In this document: in pieces, positions 7,359-17,570 of the stretch | Numbering within the stretch: the first letter of the stretch is position 1 | How the letters are laid out: every line of letters begins with the position of its first letter | NCBI RefSeq assembly: GCF_007845645.1 | Contig: NZ_VCQV01000026.1 | Coordinates: 18,869 to 75,601 of the forward strand | Length of the DNA: 56,733 nucleotides | Direction: 5' to 3' | Origin: Leekyejoonella antrihumi | Lineage (GTDB): Bacteria > Actinomycetota > Actinomycetes > Actinomycetales > Dermatophilaceae | The notes under the pieces: model-generated | Databases searched by the model: none | Told to the model about the DNA's origin: nothing | The model's input: the letters and a program-made list of their open reading frames with translations, nothing else | Translations under genes and position numbers: made by a program

Positions 7359-7943
7359 CTACCCGTGGCGCCGGTGTGCGCGCCATTCCTCGGCAAGCAG
7401 CGCATAGCCGAAGTCGTCAAGCCACTGTCCCGACCGGTGGAGTGACTCACGGACGGTATGCAGCTCGCGGCGCATGTGCAGGCGCTCCATCAGCCGCCAT
7501 GACGCCTCGTTGTCGGCGAAACAGTCGGCCTTGATCCGACGAAGGCCCAGATCCTCGAAACAGATCCGGATGAGTTCGGCGACAGCCTCGGTCGCATACC
7601 CCTGGCCCGTGTGGTCCGGGCTCAGACACCAGCCAAGCTCGGCTTGCACACCGCGGGCCTGTTCTTGGATGTCGGACTGCGCCCACGCGTCCTCGATGGC
7701 GAGCATCAGATCACCGATCACCACCCCGTCCAGCTCGATGACGAGGGTCTTGGCAAGTCGATCGGGATCCTCAAACTTTGTGCGGTATTCGTCCAGACTC
7801 GCGGAGCGGCTCGACATCCACCGATCCACGGCAGGGAGCCGACGAAACGACCATGTGGCCGCCGTGTCGGCCGGCGTCGCGGGCCGAATGAGCAATCGAC
7901 GGGTCTGCACGGGCCATCTGACGTCATTCAAATCTGCTGCCAT
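7359..7943 (-). CDS. GNAT N-acetyltransferase, RimJ/RimL type
   Basis: A 194-aa protein with the N-terminal signature VQTRRLLIRPATPADTAAT. ELGWCLSPDHTGQGYATEAV holds the acetyl-CoA loop near residues 105-124, and RIKADCFADNEASWRLMERL gives the N-x-x-S motif. This is the classic arrangement of ribosomal-protein-alanine-acetyltransferase-like enzymes. Its C-terminus faces the P-loop kinase gene, with only about 55 bp between the two stop codons. Confidence 0.88.
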   Translation of the reverse strand: MAADLNDVRWPVQTRRLLIRPATPADTAATWSFRRLPAVDRWMSSRSASLDEYRTKFEDPDRLAKTLVIELDGVVIGDLMLAIEDAWAQSDIQEQARGVQAELGWCLSPDHTGQGYATEAVAELIRICFEDLGLRRIKADCFADNEASWRLMERLHMRRELHTVRESLHRSGQWLDDFGYALLAEEWRAHRRHG

Positions 7944-7967
7944 GCCTCCATGATCGATCGCGACGAC

Positions 7968-8312
7968 TCAATCGGCACCGCGCGCCGCGTCGCATCCAGG
8001 CTGAATCTCGACACCTGGACTTCGGCCATCCTCGACGGCCATGGTCACCGCATCCGTGATGACCGGCCCGGTCGTCGACGATCGCCAGCTGTTGCCCGAC
8101 AGTGGCCTTGGTGACCTTGCCAACGTGCCCGTCTGCCGCTTGTCCGGCTCGAAGTCTACCGACCAGCCGTGGGCGTCGCCGACCGCCTTGATTTGCAGCG
8201 GTGATCGGAGCGTCGCGGCCAGGCTGTCGGCCCGGTAGCGGCCTGGCGGAACTGTGCCCCCGGGTGCGTCTCCCCCTCGATACGCGCCCAGCATACGCAA
8301 CGGGCGGCACAC
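7968..8312 (-). pseudogene. SecD P1-head-like protein remnant with frameshifts
   Basis: One frame reads PPGRYRADSLAATL then HGWSVDFEPDK. The neighbouring frame (about 8073-8128) reads KVTKATVGQQLAIVDD, and the first frame resumes with GPVITDAVTMAVEDG. Joined, these match the SecD periplasmic pattern GW-x-V-x-F ... VGQQLAIVLDG-x-V-x-SAP. At least two frameshifts are needed and no membrane segments follow. I read it as a decayed SecDF-P1-head lipoprotein gene rather than secD itself. Confidence 0.45.
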
Positions 8313-8329
8313 CAGGTGGCATGCCGCCC
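8302..8329 (-). terminator. terminator hairpin downstream of gltA
   Basis: GGGCGGCA (8302-8309) pairs with TGCCGCCC (8322-8329), with an extra inner CCA/TGG pair, 21 bp after the gltA stop on the minus strand. Confidence 0.65.
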
Positions 8330-8349
8330 TTCGGCGTTGGAGCGAGCGC

Positions 8350-9642
<1,293 letters not shown>

Positions 9643-9769
9643 GTGCAATCCGTCCTTCTGTGGGCCCGGCCACAAAGACCGGGAAGTCCTCCGGTGCGAC
9701 GTTACTCCAGGATCACAAAGTCCCAGCAGCCAGGCTTGCCGTCAAAAGAAGGCCTGTCTTGACCGGCTG

Positions 9770-10891
9770 TCAAGCCGACGCCCACCGAGCTGTGATCCGG
9801 GCCGCCGCGGTCCTGATCTGATCATCCGTCGCAGTCAACGCTACGCGCACATGCTGGTCTCCGGCGGAGCCATAGAAATCCCCGGGGGTGACCAGAATGC
9901 CAATCCGTGCCAGCTCGTCGACGCTTGCGCGACACGACATACCCTGACTAGCCCAAAGGTACAGGCCGGCATCCGAGTAGTCGATTTGCCACCCTGCTTG
10001 CACCATCGCGGCCCGCAGAACCTCGCGGCGTCGCGCGTAGATCGCCTTCTGCTGCGCCACGTGCTCATCATCGGTGACACCGGCCAGCAGTGCCCGCTGC
10101 ACCGGCCAGGGGACGATCATCCCGGCGTGCTTGCGCACCTGGACCAGCCGATTGACCAGGCTGACGTCGCCGGCCACGAACGCGGCCCGGTATCCCGCGA
10201 CGCTGCTCTGCTTGGACAGCGAGTAGACCGCCAGCAGACCCTCGTGACTGCCACCGCATACCCGGTCGTCCAGAATGCTCGGTGTGCTCAGTCCCTCGGG
10301 TTCGTCCCGCCAGTCGAACTCGGCGTAGCACTCGTCGCTGGCGACGATCACGCCGCGGGTCCGCGCCCAGGAGACGACCTTCGCCAGGTGCTCGAGACCG
10401 AGGACCTGCCCGTGCGGGTTGCCCGGTGAGTTGATCCACAGCAGCTTGGGACGCGTCGGGCCGTACTGCAGCAGACTGTGCGCCGCCCAGGGGCGGGCGC
10501 CCGCGAGCCGTGCGCCCACGTCATACGTCGGGTAGGCCAGGTGCGGGCAGCCGACGACGTCGCCGACTCCGAGGTCCAGCAGCGTGGGGAGCCAGGCGAT
10601 CAACTCCTTGCTGCCGACCGTCGGCATGACACCGTCCGGGTCGACGCCGGAGGCGCCTCGGCGCCTCGCGAACCAGTCCGCGACACCCTGGCGCAGATCC
10701 GGCGTGCCATGCACCTGCGGATAGCCGTGAGCATTGGCGGCCGCACTCAACGCGTCCTGCAGGACCTGCGGGGTCGGATCGACCGGGGTCCCGACGCTGA
10801 GGTCGATCAGGCCGTCCGGATGCTCACTGGCCAGCCGCTTCGCGTCGGCTATCGAGTCCCAGGGAAAGCCCGGAAGGGACCTACTCGTCAT
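9770..10891 (-). CDS. dapC: succinyldiaminopimelate transaminase
   Basis: A 373-aa fold-type I PLP aminotransferase. LIDLSVGTPVDPTP begins the domain, PGNPHGQV is the substrate-carboxylate region, and YSLSKQSSVAGYRAAF carries the Schiff-base lysine near residue 230. The start overlaps the end of fdxA by 11 bp. This fdxA-dapC gene order is conserved in actinobacteria, which supports DapC (lysine/diaminopimelate synthesis for peptidoglycan) over other class I aminotransferases. Confidence 0.92.
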   Translation of the reverse strand: MTSRSLPGFPWDSIADAKRLASEHPDGLIDLSVGTPVDPTPQVLQDALSAAANAHGYPQVHGTPDLRQGVADWFARRRGASGVDPDGVMPTVGSKELIAWLPTLLDLGVGDVVGCPHLAYPTYDVGARLAGARPWAAHSLLQYGPTRPKLLWINSPGNPHGQVLGLEHLAKVVSWARTRGVIVASDECYAEFDWRDEPEGLSTPSILDDRVCGGSHEGLLAVYSLSKQSSVAGYRAAFVAGDVSLVNRLVQVRKHAGMIVPWPVQRALLAGVTDDEHVAQQKAIYARRREVLRAAMVQAGWQIDYSDAGLYLWASQGMSCRASVDELARIGILVTPGDFYGSAGDQHVRVALTATDDQIRTAAARITARWASA

Positions 10892-11207
10892 GTGACTGCG
10901 GCGGCAGGGCGACGATCAGCGGGTGGTCCTTGTCGATCATGCCGAGCTTGGCGGCACCGCCGGGACTGCCGAGGTCGTCGAAGAACTCCACGTTCGCCTT
11001 GTAGTAGTCGGCCCACTCCTCCGGAGTGTCGTCCTCGTAGTAGATCGCTTCCACCGGGCAGACCGGCTCGCACGCACCGCAGTCGACGCATTCGTCCGGG
11101 TGGATGTAGAGGGTCCGCTTGCCCTCGTAGATGCAGTCGACCGGACACTCCTCGATGCACGCCTTGTCCTTCAGGTCGACGCACGGTTGAGCAATGACGT
11201 AGGTCAT
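10881..11207 (-). CDS. fdxA: seven-iron ferredoxin
   Basis: A 108-aa ferredoxin from MTYVIAQPCVDLKDKAC. The first cluster motif, C-x7-C-x3-CPVDCI, fits a 3Fe-4S site. The second, CVDCGACEPVCPVEAIYYED, is a classic 4Fe-4S motif. The acidic C-terminal extension is as in mycobacterial FdxA. It serves as a soluble electron carrier. The gene overlaps dapC and is divergent from a GNAT gene; the three-gene neighbourhood is typical of actinobacteria. Confidence 0.96.
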   Translation of the reverse strand: MTYVIAQPCVDLKDKACIEECPVDCIYEGKRTLYIHPDECVDCGACEPVCPVEAIYYEDDTPEEWADYYKANVEFFDDLGSPGGAAKLGMIDKDHPLIVALPPQSHDE

Positions 11208-11297
11208 GTGAAGCGATCCTCCTGCATTCATGGGCCAACGGTGCACTTCTGGGTCGGAGCGCGGTAGCCGCCAGTACTTCTCTAGTATGCCGACACG

Positions 11298-12335
11298 ATG
11301 GTCTCTGACTTTAATGAGGTCGAACTCACGACACGATTTCGTCCCGGGATGCGGGTGGTGGTCCGCTATCGCACCGGTGATTCGGCGACCGATGCCCTCG
11401 GCGATGTGATCGACGTCACCGCGGACACGGTGACGGTGCATACCCGCCGCCGGGGCGCCGTCCGGATCACCAGGGATGCCATCCTCCTCGCCAAACCGGT
11501 GCCGCCGGCCCCCGCCCGACGCGGCCGCCCACACCTGGCGATCGGCATGGACGACCTGCAGGAGCTGATGGTGGCCGCGATGCCGCCGTTGCAGTCGCAG
11601 TGGCTCGGGCGGTGGCTGTTGCGATCGGCGGAGGGCTACACCGGTCGGGCCAACTCTGTCCTGCCACTGGGCGACCCCGGCCTGCCGCTCTCGGCTGCCG
11701 TCACCCACGCCGAGCAGTGGTATGCCGCGCTCGGGCAGCCCGCGCTGATGGAGCTGTTCGGGCCCACGGGCTTCGACCCGGCCGCAGACGCTCTCGGCAC
11801 CGAACTGGTCCAGCGCGGCTGGCGGATCTTCCAGCGCACGCTGATCATGACTGCGGATGCGGCCGTCGTCGCGGCCTCCTCGACGCCGGGTTCGATCGGG
11901 GGCTCCTGGGCACCGGGGTCGGTCGGGTCGCCGTCGCCCGTCGAGATCGCCGTGACCGACTCCCCCACCGACGCGTGGTGGTCGGGCACCTCGGAGCGCG
12001 GCCAGGCACATCGTGGCACCTTCGAGAAGGTGCTGACCCGGGTCGAGCAGCCCGTGTATGTCACCGCGTCTCGTCACGACCGGACACAAGCCGTCGGCCG
12101 GGCCGCGATCAGTGCGGGATGGGCGGGGCTGTTCGAGATCAATGTGCGGTCGGAGGCCCGGCGCCAGGGCCTGGGGCGACTGGTCGTGGCGACGGCGGCC
12201 GCACGGGCCCAGGCACACGGCATACGGCTGGTGTATCTGCAGGTCAGCGAGGACAACGAGGCCGCGGTGGAGCTGTATCGCTCGATGGGCTTCGCGATCC
12301 ACCACGAGTACTACTACGCGAGAAGTCAGAAGTAA
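11298..12335 (+). CDS. GNAT acetyltransferase of the fdxA-dapC neighbourhood
   Basis: A 345-aa protein. The N-terminal 70 residues form a small beta domain (GMRVVVRYRTGDSATDALGD to VTVHTRRRGAVRITRDAI). The C-terminal half is a GNAT domain, with INVRSEARRQGLGRLVVATA (acetyl-CoA loop) near 285-304 and EDNEAAVELYRSMGFAIHHE at the end. A gene of this architecture commonly sits opposite fdxA in actinobacteria; its substrate is not established. The last five codons and the TAA stop lie inside the first unit of a 21-bp repeat array. Confidence 0.85.
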   Translation: MVSDFNEVELTTRFRPGMRVVVRYRTGDSATDALGDVIDVTADTVTVHTRRRGAVRITRDAILLAKPVPPAPARRGRPHLAIGMDDLQELMVAAMPPLQSQWLGRWLLRSAEGYTGRANSVLPLGDPGLPLSAAVTHAEQWYAALGQPALMELFGPTGFDPAADALGTELVQRGWRIFQRTLIMTADAAVVAASSTPGSIGGSWAPGSVGSPSPVEIAVTDSPTDAWWSGTSERGQAHRGTFEKVLTRVEQPVYVTASRHDRTQAVGRAAISAGWAGLFEINVRSEARRQGLGRLVVATAAARAQAHGIRLVYLQVSEDNEAAVELYRSMGFAIHHEYYYARSQK

Positions 12336-12501
12336 CACCCGAGAGGTCACAAATCTCCGTCGAGAAGTCACTACCTTCTTCTCGCAGCGAAGAACCGGAG
12401 AGGGTGATCCCGCGCGGAGGGACAGCAGTGATCTTTCGTGTGTTGTAACTGACTTCTCGAGTGTTATTCGTGACCTCTCGGGTGTTTTAAGTGACCTCTC
12501 G
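12319..12501. repeat. converging arrays of 21-bp repeats (3 + 4 units)
   Basis: Rightward units start at 12319, 12340 and 12361. Leftward units occupy 12481-12501, 12460-12480, 12439-12459 and a degenerate 12418-12438. The core is CGAGARGTCAC followed by a 10-base tail ending in AACACC in most units. The spacing is exactly 21 bp. The two arrays face each other across about 36 bp and could pair as a very long imperfect hairpin. Both convergent genes end with a TAA inside their outermost unit. Confidence 0.92.
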
Positions 12502-15351
12502 GTGGAGGGGGTCAAGGATCTGGGCCAGGTGGACGCCCTTGCGGTCGGCGAGGTCCTCGGCCTGCGTGCGACAGGAGAAGCCGTCTGCCAAGAGCGTCGC
12601 ATCCGGGTCGGCCCGCAGCGCCGGCAGCAGCTGGTGCTCGGCGACCTTGACCGAGACGTCGTAGTGCCCCTCTTCGACCCCGAAGTTGCCGGCGAGGCCG
12701 CAGCAACCGGCCAGCCTCGTCACATCGGCACCTGCGTCCTTGAGCAGCTGGGCGTCGGCCGACCAGCCGAGCACGGCATGGTGGTGACAGTGCGGCTGCG
12801 CCGTCAGGCGCTCGTCCGACAGGTCGGGGGGGCTCCACGAGTCGAGGCCGGTCAGCAGCTCGGCGAGGGTCTTGGTATGCCGTGCCACACCGCCCGCACG
12901 CTCCTCACCGAGCAGCTCGAGCGCGTCGCTGCGGTAGACCGCCGTGCACGACGGCTCCAGGCCGACGATCGGGATCCCCTGCCGCACAGCGGGCTCCAGG
13001 TCGTCCAGTGTCTTGCCGAGAATGCGGCGCGCCGCGTCGAGCTGCCCGGTGGTGATCCAGGTCAGCCCGCAGCACCCGTCGCGGCTCGTGATCACCGGCT
13101 CGAGACCGGCATCGCGCAGCACCCGCACCGCCGCCTGGCCGATCTCCGGCGAGAAGTGGTTCGTGAAGGTGTCGGTGAGCAGCAGCACCCGGTCGGGTTG
13201 CCCGTCGCTCTCCTCGACCGTCTTCACACCGTGCGTGCTGCACCACTGTCGGAAGGTCACCGGCGCGAGCTCCGGCAGAGACCGTCGCGGGTCCACCCCG
13301 GCAAGTCGCTTGAACGCCCCGACCCTATCTCCAAGGCCGAGCATCACGTTGGCAATCTTCGGCATCCGGCCCCCGAGGCGCACCCAGCGCGGCAGCTGGC
13401 CGAGCGCATAGTGCGATCGCGGGCGCGGCTTGTGGCGGTAGGTCTGATGCAGGACCTCGGCCTTGTAGGAGGCCATGTCGATGCCGGTCGGGCAGTCCGA
13501 CGCGCAGCCCTTGCAGGACAGACACAGGTCGAGCGCGTCGTGCACCTCCGGTGAGGACCACCCGTGCACCAGACTGCCGTTGACCATCTCCTGCAGCACC
13601 CGCGCACGGCCACGGGTCGAGTCCTTCTCCTCGCCGGTCGCGAGGTAGGACGGGCACATCACCCCTCCCGCAGCACTGTTGTCGGCCCGGCACTTGCCCA
13701 CACCCGTGCACCGGTGCACGGCCTGCGCGAAGTCACCGCCATCGTGAAGGTACTTCAGCGCCAGTGGCTCCGACACCCTGCCGGCTGCCGGTATGCGCAG
13801 ATAGTCAGTCGGCGCAGCGGGGTCGACCAGTACCCCGGGGTTGAGCAGCCCGGCAGGGTCGAAGTGGCGCTTCACCTCGCCGAACAGTGCAATCACCTCC
13901 GGCGAGTACATCTTCGGCAGCAGCCCACTGCGCGCCCGCCCGTCGCCATGCTCACCGGAGAACGAACCCTCATACTTGGCAACCAGATCCGCCGACGCAT
14001 CGATGAACTCGCTGTATCCCTGCATCCCGTCCGGCCGGTCCAGCGGAAAGTCGATCCGGATGTGCAGGCACCCGTCACCGAAGTGGCCGTAGGGCAGCCC
14101 GGTCAGGTCGTGCGCGGACATCAGCTCGTCGAACTCGCGCAGGTACGCGCCCAGCCGGCCGGGTGGCACCGCCGCGTCCTCCCACCCGGCATGCGCCGGC
14201 CGGTCGCGGGCGCTGCGACTGGACAGGCCCGCCCCGTCCTCGCGCACTCGCCACAGCGTGGCCGCAACCGCCAGGTCCTCGATCACCGCACTGTCCAACG
14301 CGCCGCACCCGTCGGCCACCCGATGCGCCCGCGCAATCACCTCGGCACGGTCATCCCCCGCGATCTCGACGAAGAGCCAGCCCTCCCCGCGTGGCAGGTC
14401 CGGCACCGCGGACGGCCCGCGACGAGCGGTCAGGATGTCCACGATGCGCTTGTCCAACCCCTCCGCCGCAATGGGTGAGAACTCCAGCACGGACGGAGCG
14501 GCGTCACCGGCGTCGTAGATGTCGGCATATCCGAGCACCACCAGGACCCGGTGCGAAGGCTCCCTGACCAGGCGCATCGTCGCCTCGGTCAGCACCGTCA
14601 GCGTCCCCTCACTGCCGACGAGGAACCGCGAGACGTCGAAGCCGTTCTCCGGGAGCAGATGCTCGGCCGCATAGCCGGAGACCTGGCGGCCGAACCTGGC
14701 AAACTCCGGCCGTATGACGCCCAGGTGCCTTTGCGCGATCGCGTCGAGCCCAGCCCAGACCGGCGACGCCGCAACGACATCGGCGCGATCTTCACCATGT
14801 CTCGTGCGCAGGACCTCACCGGCGGCCGTCACCGACTCCAGCGCCAGGACGTTGTCACTGGTGCGCCCGTAGCCCAGCGCCCGTGAGCCGCAGGCGTTGT
14901 TGCCGACCATCCCACCGACCGTGCACCGCGAGTGCGACGACGGGTCCGGTCCGAATCGCCAGCCCTCAGCCAGTGCCTGCTTCTGCAAAGTGGCGTGCAC
15001 CGTGCCGGGTTGGACCACCGCTGCGCCGGCGGACGCGTCGAACTCCAGCACGCGGTTCATGTATCGGCTGAAGTCGATCACCACGCCCTCGCCGATGGAG
15101 TTGCCGGCGATCGACGTGCCCCCGCCTCGGGCGACCAACGGCACTCCGGCGTCACGGCATACGGCCAAAGTGGCCAACACCTCGTCACGCTCGTGAGGTC
15201 GCACGACCACCTGAGGCACCAGCCGATAGAGCGACGCGTCACTGGAGTATGCGGCACGGCTGAGTCCGTCGGACAGGACATCACCCACGCCGGCACGACG
15301 TAGCGCTTGGGTCAGTTCAGTGGTCACAGTCACCCCAATGGTCGAAAGCAT
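12487..15351 (-). CDS. FAD/4Fe-4S D-2-hydroxyacid dehydrogenase (GlcD-GlpC type fusion)
   Basis: A 954-aa fusion. Residues about 45-185 are an FAD_binding_4 (PCMH) domain (PLVARGGGTSIAGNSIG), about 215-480 an FAD-linked oxidase C-terminal domain (GEHGDGRARSGLL, PYGHFGDGCLHIRI), and about 540-640 two cluster motifs including CLSCKGCASDCPTG. About 720-920 holds two Cys-rich CCG segments (RDGCCGLTW, GCCGLAGNF). Family members oxidise D-lactate, D-2-hydroxyglutarate or similar acids and feed electrons to the respiratory chain. GTG at 15327, preceded by GGGGTG, is an alternative start. The gene follows vanW by 6 bp. The last codons lie in the 21-bp repeat array. Confidence 0.9.
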   Translation of the reverse strand: MLSTIGVTVTTELTQALRRAGVGDVLSDGLSRAAYSSDASLYRLVPQVVVRPHERDEVLATLAVCRDAGVPLVARGGGTSIAGNSIGEGVVIDFSRYMNRVLEFDASAGAAVVQPGTVHATLQKQALAEGWRFGPDPSSHSRCTVGGMVGNNACGSRALGYGRTSDNVLALESVTAAGEVLRTRHGEDRADVVAASPVWAGLDAIAQRHLGVIRPEFARFGRQVSGYAAEHLLPENGFDVSRFLVGSEGTLTVLTEATMRLVREPSHRVLVVLGYADIYDAGDAAPSVLEFSPIAAEGLDKRIVDILTARRGPSAVPDLPRGEGWLFVEIAGDDRAEVIARAHRVADGCGALDSAVIEDLAVAATLWRVREDGAGLSSRSARDRPAHAGWEDAAVPPGRLGAYLREFDELMSAHDLTGLPYGHFGDGCLHIRIDFPLDRPDGMQGYSEFIDASADLVAKYEGSFSGEHGDGRARSGLLPKMYSPEVIALFGEVKRHFDPAGLLNPGVLVDPAAPTDYLRIPAAGRVSEPLALKYLHDGGDFAQAVHRCTGVGKCRADNSAAGGVMCPSYLATGEEKDSTRGRARVLQEMVNGSLVHGWSSPEVHDALDLCLSCKGCASDCPTGIDMASYKAEVLHQTYRHKPRPRSHYALGQLPRWVRLGGRMPKIANVMLGLGDRVGAFKRLAGVDPRRSLPELAPVTFRQWCSTHGVKTVEESDGQPDRVLLLTDTFTNHFSPEIGQAAVRVLRDAGLEPVITSRDGCCGLTWITTGQLDAARRILGKTLDDLEPAVRQGIPIVGLEPSCTAVYRSDALELLGEERAGGVARHTKTLAELLTGLDSWSPPDLSDERLTAQPHCHHHAVLGWSADAQLLKDAGADVTRLAGCCGLAGNFGVEEGHYDVSVKVAEHQLLPALRADPDATLLADGFSCRTQAEDLADRKGVHLAQILDPLHREVT

Positions 15352-15357
15352 CTGCCG

Positions 15358-17064
15358 CTACTCGCAAATCACGCGATCGGCGGGGTCGTAGTGCGTCGTC
15401 AGACTTTCGTTCTTGACGACCTTTCCCGCCTTCGTGACCACCCGGGTCACTGTGACGTCGAACCCCTTGACGGGTGGCTGCGTCATGCAGTGCTTGGTGT
15501 GCAGCGTGCGCGTCTTCGGAGCAACGATGTTGAACGGATTCCCCGTGTGTGAGGTCACGCTGAACACCTTGGTGCCGTAAAGCCGGATCACGGCTGCATG
15601 GCCCTCGATGCCTGCCTGGATCGTGATGCCGTGCCCCGAGTCGTTGGTCCACTTGTTGTCGATCGTCGGCACCCACAGTGTGGCCTCACGGCCCATGGGA
15701 TACCGAGCGATCCAGTAGCCGTGAGCGGTGTGCTCGTCCTCCTGAAGACCGGCGAAGAACGTGGCGTTGTACAGCGTGGTCGACACCTGCGAGATGCCAC
15801 CACCCATGCCGGGCACGTCCACGCCATCGACGAGCACCGGCGCGTTGATGTATCCGTTCGACCCGTCGATCGGGGTCAGTGCCTTGAGCAGGCTGAACTG
15901 CTCACCCGGCGCCACATAGGTGCCGTTGATCCTGGCGAGCGCGACCTTGATGTTCTGAGTGCGGGCGGCGTTCTGCGGCCCCGTGGGGAAGTTGGACACG
16001 AACGTGGAGACCAGCTCATGCCTGTCGGTCTTCTGCGTCTGCTTGAGCTCGGCGGCACTGACCTGCGCCTTCTCAGGCTTGGTCCGGACGCTCATGGTGC
16101 GGTCCGGCGCGGTCAGCGCCTTCAGCAGTGCGGCATCCGCACCGGCCGGGTCGAGGGTGTTGCCGTCCTTCGCCGGGAGAACGGTCGTCTTGCCACCCAC
16201 CTGCGTGATCTTGGCGTTGACCGGTGCAGTGACCAGGTCCGCACTGACCTCGTCGAGGAGCGCGTCGAGCGCCTTCTTGTCGACCACTGGACCGATCTTG
16301 CCGTCGGCGACCTTCGCGCTCAACACACCGGAGATCATGGTGGGCGTCAACTTGGTGGTCTTGGCGCCGGCCTTGACCGTGACGGGGCCGCCCATCGCCT
16401 TGTTGGCGAACGTCCTCACAAACGTGTCGATCTCGGCGTTGGTCAATGGCGCCGGCTGCTCGTCCACCGTTGCGGTGAACTGGTGCTTCTGCGGCCAGCT
16501 CTTGGCGATCGTGCTCGCCACCGCCGTGCTGTCGATACCGGTCCCCGGCTTGGACCGAACCACGTCGACCTTGCCGTCATTGAACGTCACCGACCCGTTG
16601 ACCGGCGAGCCGTGAATGCTCTCACCGGCGAGCTGGACCGCCGCCGCCAGGGCGGGCCTGTCGACCTGGGTGGGAACGGTGCGATCCGGGCCGCCGGTGA
16701 AGTGCCCGAGCACCGTCGCGGGATCGAGAGTGAACCCGGTCAGGTCGTCCAGGACGTGTGCAGTGTCGAAGGACAGCCCCGCCTTCGAGGGGGTGAGCGT
16801 CAGCGACTTGCTGTTCACGGCGATGGTGACGGGCTTATCAAGCTGCCCCGCAACGGCCGCATCCACTGTGGTCTGGGCCGCCGACTTCGACAGGCCACCG
16901 ATGTCGGCACCGGCAACCGTGGTCCCCTTCGGCACCTTGCCGGTCTGCCAGGCGGCCAGGGCGACGTAGGCACCGGCGAGCACGACGACGCCCCCGAGTG
17001 CCCCGAGGACGACATTGCGACCTCGACGCCGGCGAGGGGCGGACGGTGCGGGGTCGCAGGTCAC
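15358..17064 (-). CDS. VanW-family protein with peptidoglycan-binding domains
   Basis: 568 aa from a GTG whose GTGA overlaps the flavin-reductase stop. A short Arg-rich cytoplasmic tail (RRRRGRN) precedes one membrane helix (about residues 17-38), so most of the protein is extracellular. Two PG_binding_4-type repeats follow; TGIDSTAVAS belongs to one. The VanW domain is near 370-500 (RINGTYVAPGEQFSLLKAL, GGGISQVSTTLYNATFFAGL). Domain architecture suggests cell-wall attachment or remodelling. The family name comes from vancomycin-resistance clusters but does not imply resistance. Confidence 0.88.
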   Translation of the reverse strand: MTCDPAPSAPRRRRGRNVVLGALGGVVVLAGAYVALAAWQTGKVPKGTTVAGADIGGLSKSAAQTTVDAAVAGQLDKPVTIAVNSKSLTLTPSKAGLSFDTAHVLDDLTGFTLDPATVLGHFTGGPDRTVPTQVDRPALAAAVQLAGESIHGSPVNGSVTFNDGKVDVVRSKPGTGIDSTAVASTIAKSWPQKHQFTATVDEQPAPLTNAEIDTFVRTFANKAMGGPVTVKAGAKTTKLTPTMISGVLSAKVADGKIGPVVDKKALDALLDEVSADLVTAPVNAKITQVGGKTTVLPAKDGNTLDPAGADAALLKALTAPDRTMSVRTKPEKAQVSAAELKQTQKTDRHELVSTFVSNFPTGPQNAARTQNIKVALARINGTYVAPGEQFSLLKALTPIDGSNGYINAPVLVDGVDVPGMGGGISQVSTTLYNATFFAGLQEDEHTAHGYWIARYPMGREATLWVPTIDNKWTNDSGHGITIQAGIEGHAAVIRLYGTKVFSVTSHTGNPFNIVAPKTRTLHTKHCMTQPPVKGFDVTVTRVVTKAGKVVKNESLTTHYDPADRVICE

Positions 17065-17570
17065 GGAAGGGCTCCAAACTGGCCGCGGTAGTACACGAGT
17101 GCGTCCCCTGGGTGTTCTGTGGTCGCCATCCACACTACGTGGCCGACCAGGAGCGTGTGGTCACCTGCCGGATGCGTGTCCACAGTGCGACACTCGAGCA
17201 ACGCGAGGGAGTCGTCCAGCAACGGCACACCGGTCGCCGGGCCGTAGGTGTGCGGTATCCGTTCCAGCTGTCCGTGCAGTGGACGCCCCCGGGTGGACAG
17301 CCAGGCCGCGGTGGCCCGGGCGCTCGACGGCAGGATGCTGACACCCCATACGCCCGCCTCCACGACCGCATCGTGGAAGCGTGCCTCGCACTCGACGCTC
17401 AGGCACAGCAGAACGGGATCGAGCGACACCGACATCAGGGCGTTGGCGGTCATCGCGTGATCGAGACGACCGTCACGAGTCGTGACCACCGTGACTCCGC
17501 TCGCGAATCTGCCGATGACCTGCCGGTACTCGTCCGGATCGACGTCCGGCACGTCCACCGCTTCACTCAT
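17061..17570 (-). CDS. flavin reductase (FMN-binding split barrel)
   Basis: A 169-aa protein from MSEAVDVPDVD, preceded by an AAAGGGGG Shine-Dalgarno. It has the family pattern IGRFASGVTVVTTRDGRLDHAMTANA near residues 18-43, SLDPVLLCLSV and the C-terminal HTLLVGHVV and YYRGQFG. Such proteins reduce FMN or FAD with NAD(P)H for two-component monooxygenases, or act as stand-alone flavoproteins. No partner oxygenase is nearby. It overlaps mshB upstream by 8 bp and vanW downstream by 4 bp. Confidence 0.88.
   Translation of the reverse strand: MSEAVDVPDVDPDEYRQVIGRFASGVTVVTTRDGRLDHAMTANALMSVSLDPVLLCLSVECEARFHDAVVEAGVWGVSILPSSARATAAWLSTRGRPLHGQLERIPHTYGPATGVPLLDDSLALLECRTVDTHPAGDHTLLVGHVVWMATTEHPGDALVYYRGQFGALP

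Noticed and set aside
10881-12602. A 573-codon leftward open frame
   Set aside because: Only its last 108 codons are a real gene (fdxA). The upstream part runs antisense through the GNAT gene and the 21-bp repeats, giving a low-complexity heptad.
15598-17091. Long rightward open frame of about 497 codons
   Set aside because: It is the antisense shadow of vanW: Arg/Val/Gly-rich, without domains, as expected in high-GC DNA. Similar shadows over gltA, typA, the MFS gene and the ArsB/NhaD permease were rejected for the same reason.
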